From the NCBI RefSeq assembly GCF_011044155.1, contig NZ_CP049056.1, forward strand, positions 682,001 to 746,000: a DNA stretch of 64,000 nucleotides. The letters run 5' to 3'. The position numbers and the translations under genes are program-made. The DNA comes from Pikeienuella piscinae (GTDB lineage Bacteria > Pseudomonadota > Alphaproteobacteria > Rhodobacterales > Rhodobacteraceae). The notes under the pieces were generated by a model, which was not told the origin of the DNA, searched no databases, and saw only the letters and a program-made list of their open reading frames with translations. Every line of letters starts with the position of its first letter. The first letter of the stretch is position 1. Positions 62,844-64,000 of the stretch are shown here, piece by piece.

Positions 62844-63488
62844 ATGCTGAAGAAGACCGCTTGCGCACTGGCGCTGACAGGAATGATCGGACTGGGCGCC
62901 GGCTGCGCAAATGACGAGACCGGCGCACGCAGCGCCGGCGCCGGCGCGCTCGGCGGCGGCGCGCTCGGCGCCGGAATCGGCGCGCTCGTCGGCGGGCGTC
63001 AGGCAGCGCTGATCGGCGCCGGCATCGGCGCCATCGCCGGAGCCGGAATCGGCACCTATCTCAACCAGCAGCAGCGCGACCTGGAGCAGAACCTCGAAGG
63101 CACCGGCGCGACGGTGACCAATACCGGCGAGGCGCTTCTGGTGAACATGCCGGCGGAAGTGACCTTCGCGGTCGACCGCGCGGACATCCAGCCGCAGTTC
63201 TATAACCCGCTGGCGCGCGTTGCGAACACGCTCAACCAGTATGAGAGCAGCCTTATCGACGTCATCGGCCATACCGACAGCACCGGTGAGGCGGGCTACA
63301 ATCAGGCGCTGAGCGAGCGGCGCGCGGACAGTGTCGCCGGCTTCCTGATCAATCGTGGCGTGCTGTCCGATCGCATAATCGCCTATGGGCGCGGCGAGAC
63401 CGAGCCGATCGCCACCAACGAAACCGCGTCGGGCCGGGCGATGAACCGTCGGGTCGAGTTGATCATCACGCCGATCACCGAAGGGTGA
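62844..63488 (+). CDS. OmpA family outer membrane lipoprotein (YiaD-like)
   Basis: 214 aa from ATG 62844 with AAGGAGG upstream. A lipoprotein signal with Cys21 (GLGAGC), then glycine-zipper repeats (GALGGGALGAGIGALVGG, IGAGIGAIAGAGIGTYLNQ) that could insert in or span a membrane. The C-terminal OmpA domain (VIGHTDSTGEAGYNQALSE and the RAMNRRVEL motif) binds peptidoglycan. It anchors the outer membrane to the cell wall. Confidence 0.95.
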   Translation: MLKKTACALALTGMIGLGAGCANDETGARSAGAGALGGGALGAGIGALVGGRQAALIGAGIGAIAGAGIGTYLNQQQRDLEQNLEGTGATVTNTGEALLVNMPAEVTFAVDRADIQPQFYNPLARVANTLNQYESSLIDVIGHTDSTGEAGYNQALSERRADSVAGFLINRGVLSDRIIAYGRGETEPIATNETASGRAMNRRVELIITPITEG

Positions 63489-63495
63489 ACCGCGC

Positions 63496-63534
63496 GCGGG
63501 CGGCCTCCATCCGGGCCGCCCGCGACGCTGTTTT
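63496..63534 (+). terminator. Terminator after the OmpA-family gene
   Basis: GCGGGCGGCC (63496-63505) pairs with GGCCGCCCGC (63514-63523) across an 8-base loop, extendable by one pair. TTTT follows at 63531-63534, seven bases after the stem, which is slightly far, so termination may be partial. Confidence 0.62.
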
Positions 63535-63541
63535 CGGCGTT

Positions 63542-64000
63542 GTGACCGATACCGCGCGCGCCCCGCGCTTGCGTTCCCGTCTCTGGGCGGAGTTCATGCT
63601 GTTTTTTGTCGGCGCGCCGCTGGCGATGACGGCGACGTTCGGGCGCTACCCCCTCTTTCCAGTGCTGATCGGCCTGACACTCTGCGCCGCGCTCCTGCTG
63701 CAGATCACGCCCGGTTGGCGCTGGCGGATGCTTCTGAGGGGCCCCGTCCTTGGAGAATGGCGGATCATCCTTCTCCTCGTCGCCGCGACCGTCAGCGTCT
63801 CCGTTGCGGTCATTTTCGCCTTCGCGCCCCACCGGTTCCTCGATCTGCCGCAACATCGAACCGGGCTCTGGCTGGCGATCATGGCTTTCTATCCGCTACT
63901 TTCCGCCCTGCCGCAGGAGATCATCTACCGCTCACTGTTCTTCGAGCGCTATGGGGCGCTCTTCCCTTCAAAATGGGCTGCCGTGACCGCCAACGGCGCT
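63542..64000 (+). CDS. CPBP family intramembrane metalloprotease (3' end outside window)
   Basis: 153 codons from a GTG at 63542 run open to the window edge. Hydrophobic segments MLFFVGAPLAMTATFG, FPVLIGLTLCAALLLQI and WRIILLLVAATVSVSVAVIF are followed by YPLLSALPQEIIYRSLFFER. The last contains the E-x-x-x-R motif of CPBP/Abi proteases (Gln-Glu form). The remaining histidine motifs lie beyond the window. Members process prenylated or membrane substrates; the role here is unknown. Confidence 0.87.
   Translation, partial: MTDTARAPRLRSRLWAEFMLFFVGAPLAMTATFGRYPLFPVLIGLTLCAALLLQITPGWRWRMLLRGPVLGEWRIILLLVAATVSVSVAVIFAFAPHRFLDLPQHRTGLWLAIMAFYPLLSALPQEIIYRSLFFERYGALFPSKWAAVTANGA

Overview
The window reads as chromosome of a GC-rich alphaproteobacterium, most likely order Rhodobacterales. 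The evidence is gene content and order: accB-accC-aat next to DUF2155, an MlaD-type protein and an NDUFA12-type Complex I subunit; a DUF6456/DUF6477 pair; a DUF1467 protein beside methylmalonyl-CoA epimerase; Mth938 behind secDF; and a Fe-type superoxide dismutase. Genes are tightly packed, many overlap as ATGA or TGATG, and the coding strand changes often. I see no insertion sequence, prophage, CRISPR array, rRNA or tRNA.

Layout. 1-4.7 kb: 3' end of purF, an SDR, then der-bamB-yfgM (GTPase, outer-membrane assembly, periplasmic chaperone) on the minus strand. 5-12.7 kb: a two-gene RND efflux pump, an Atm1-type ABC exporter and a LysM protein. 12.8-17.8 kb: LOG-family hydrolase, a 32-codon small ORF, sodB, and the yajC-secD-secF-Mth938 secretion operon. 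17.9-24.9 kb: DUF1800/DUF1501 pair, GNAT and Vsr endonuclease, nitroreductase, EI24 membrane protein, a very small exported protein, DUF1467-mce, CreA and DUF6152. 24.9-32.4 kb: dnaE, DMT exporter, sterol-desaturase-like hydroxylase, a frameshifted agmatinase, aminotransferase. 32.5-41 kb: M48 protease, DsbA-like protein, accB-accC-aat, DUF2155, methyltransferase, mlaD, NDUFA12, tgt, DUF59.

41-46.8 kb is the least ordinary part. It holds a hairpin-rich intergenic region with a strong terminator, an IscA-type protein, and an orphan 155-aa protein flanked by two near-consensus CRP-type sites. It continues with tpiA whose ribosome binding site lies in a hairpin, the DUF6456/DUF6477 pair around an AT-rich promoter region, and an MttB-family methyltransferase with a perfect 16-bp palindrome upstream.

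46.8-64 kb: guaA, DUF1801 and SIMPL proteins, SPFH-NfeD followed by a CHASE2-SpoIIE phosphatase, ABC-F, MarC, then a corrinoid methyl-transfer operon (bmt, corrinoid protein, DUF1638), gdhA, sufE, a lipoprotein, rnd, an OmpA lipoprotein and a truncated CPBP protease.

The MttB-family protein, the corrinoid protein, the BMT-like enzyme and DUF1638 together suggest cobalamin-dependent demethylation of a methylated amine with transfer towards methionine. This is an inference from families and proximity. No reductive activator is visible in the window.
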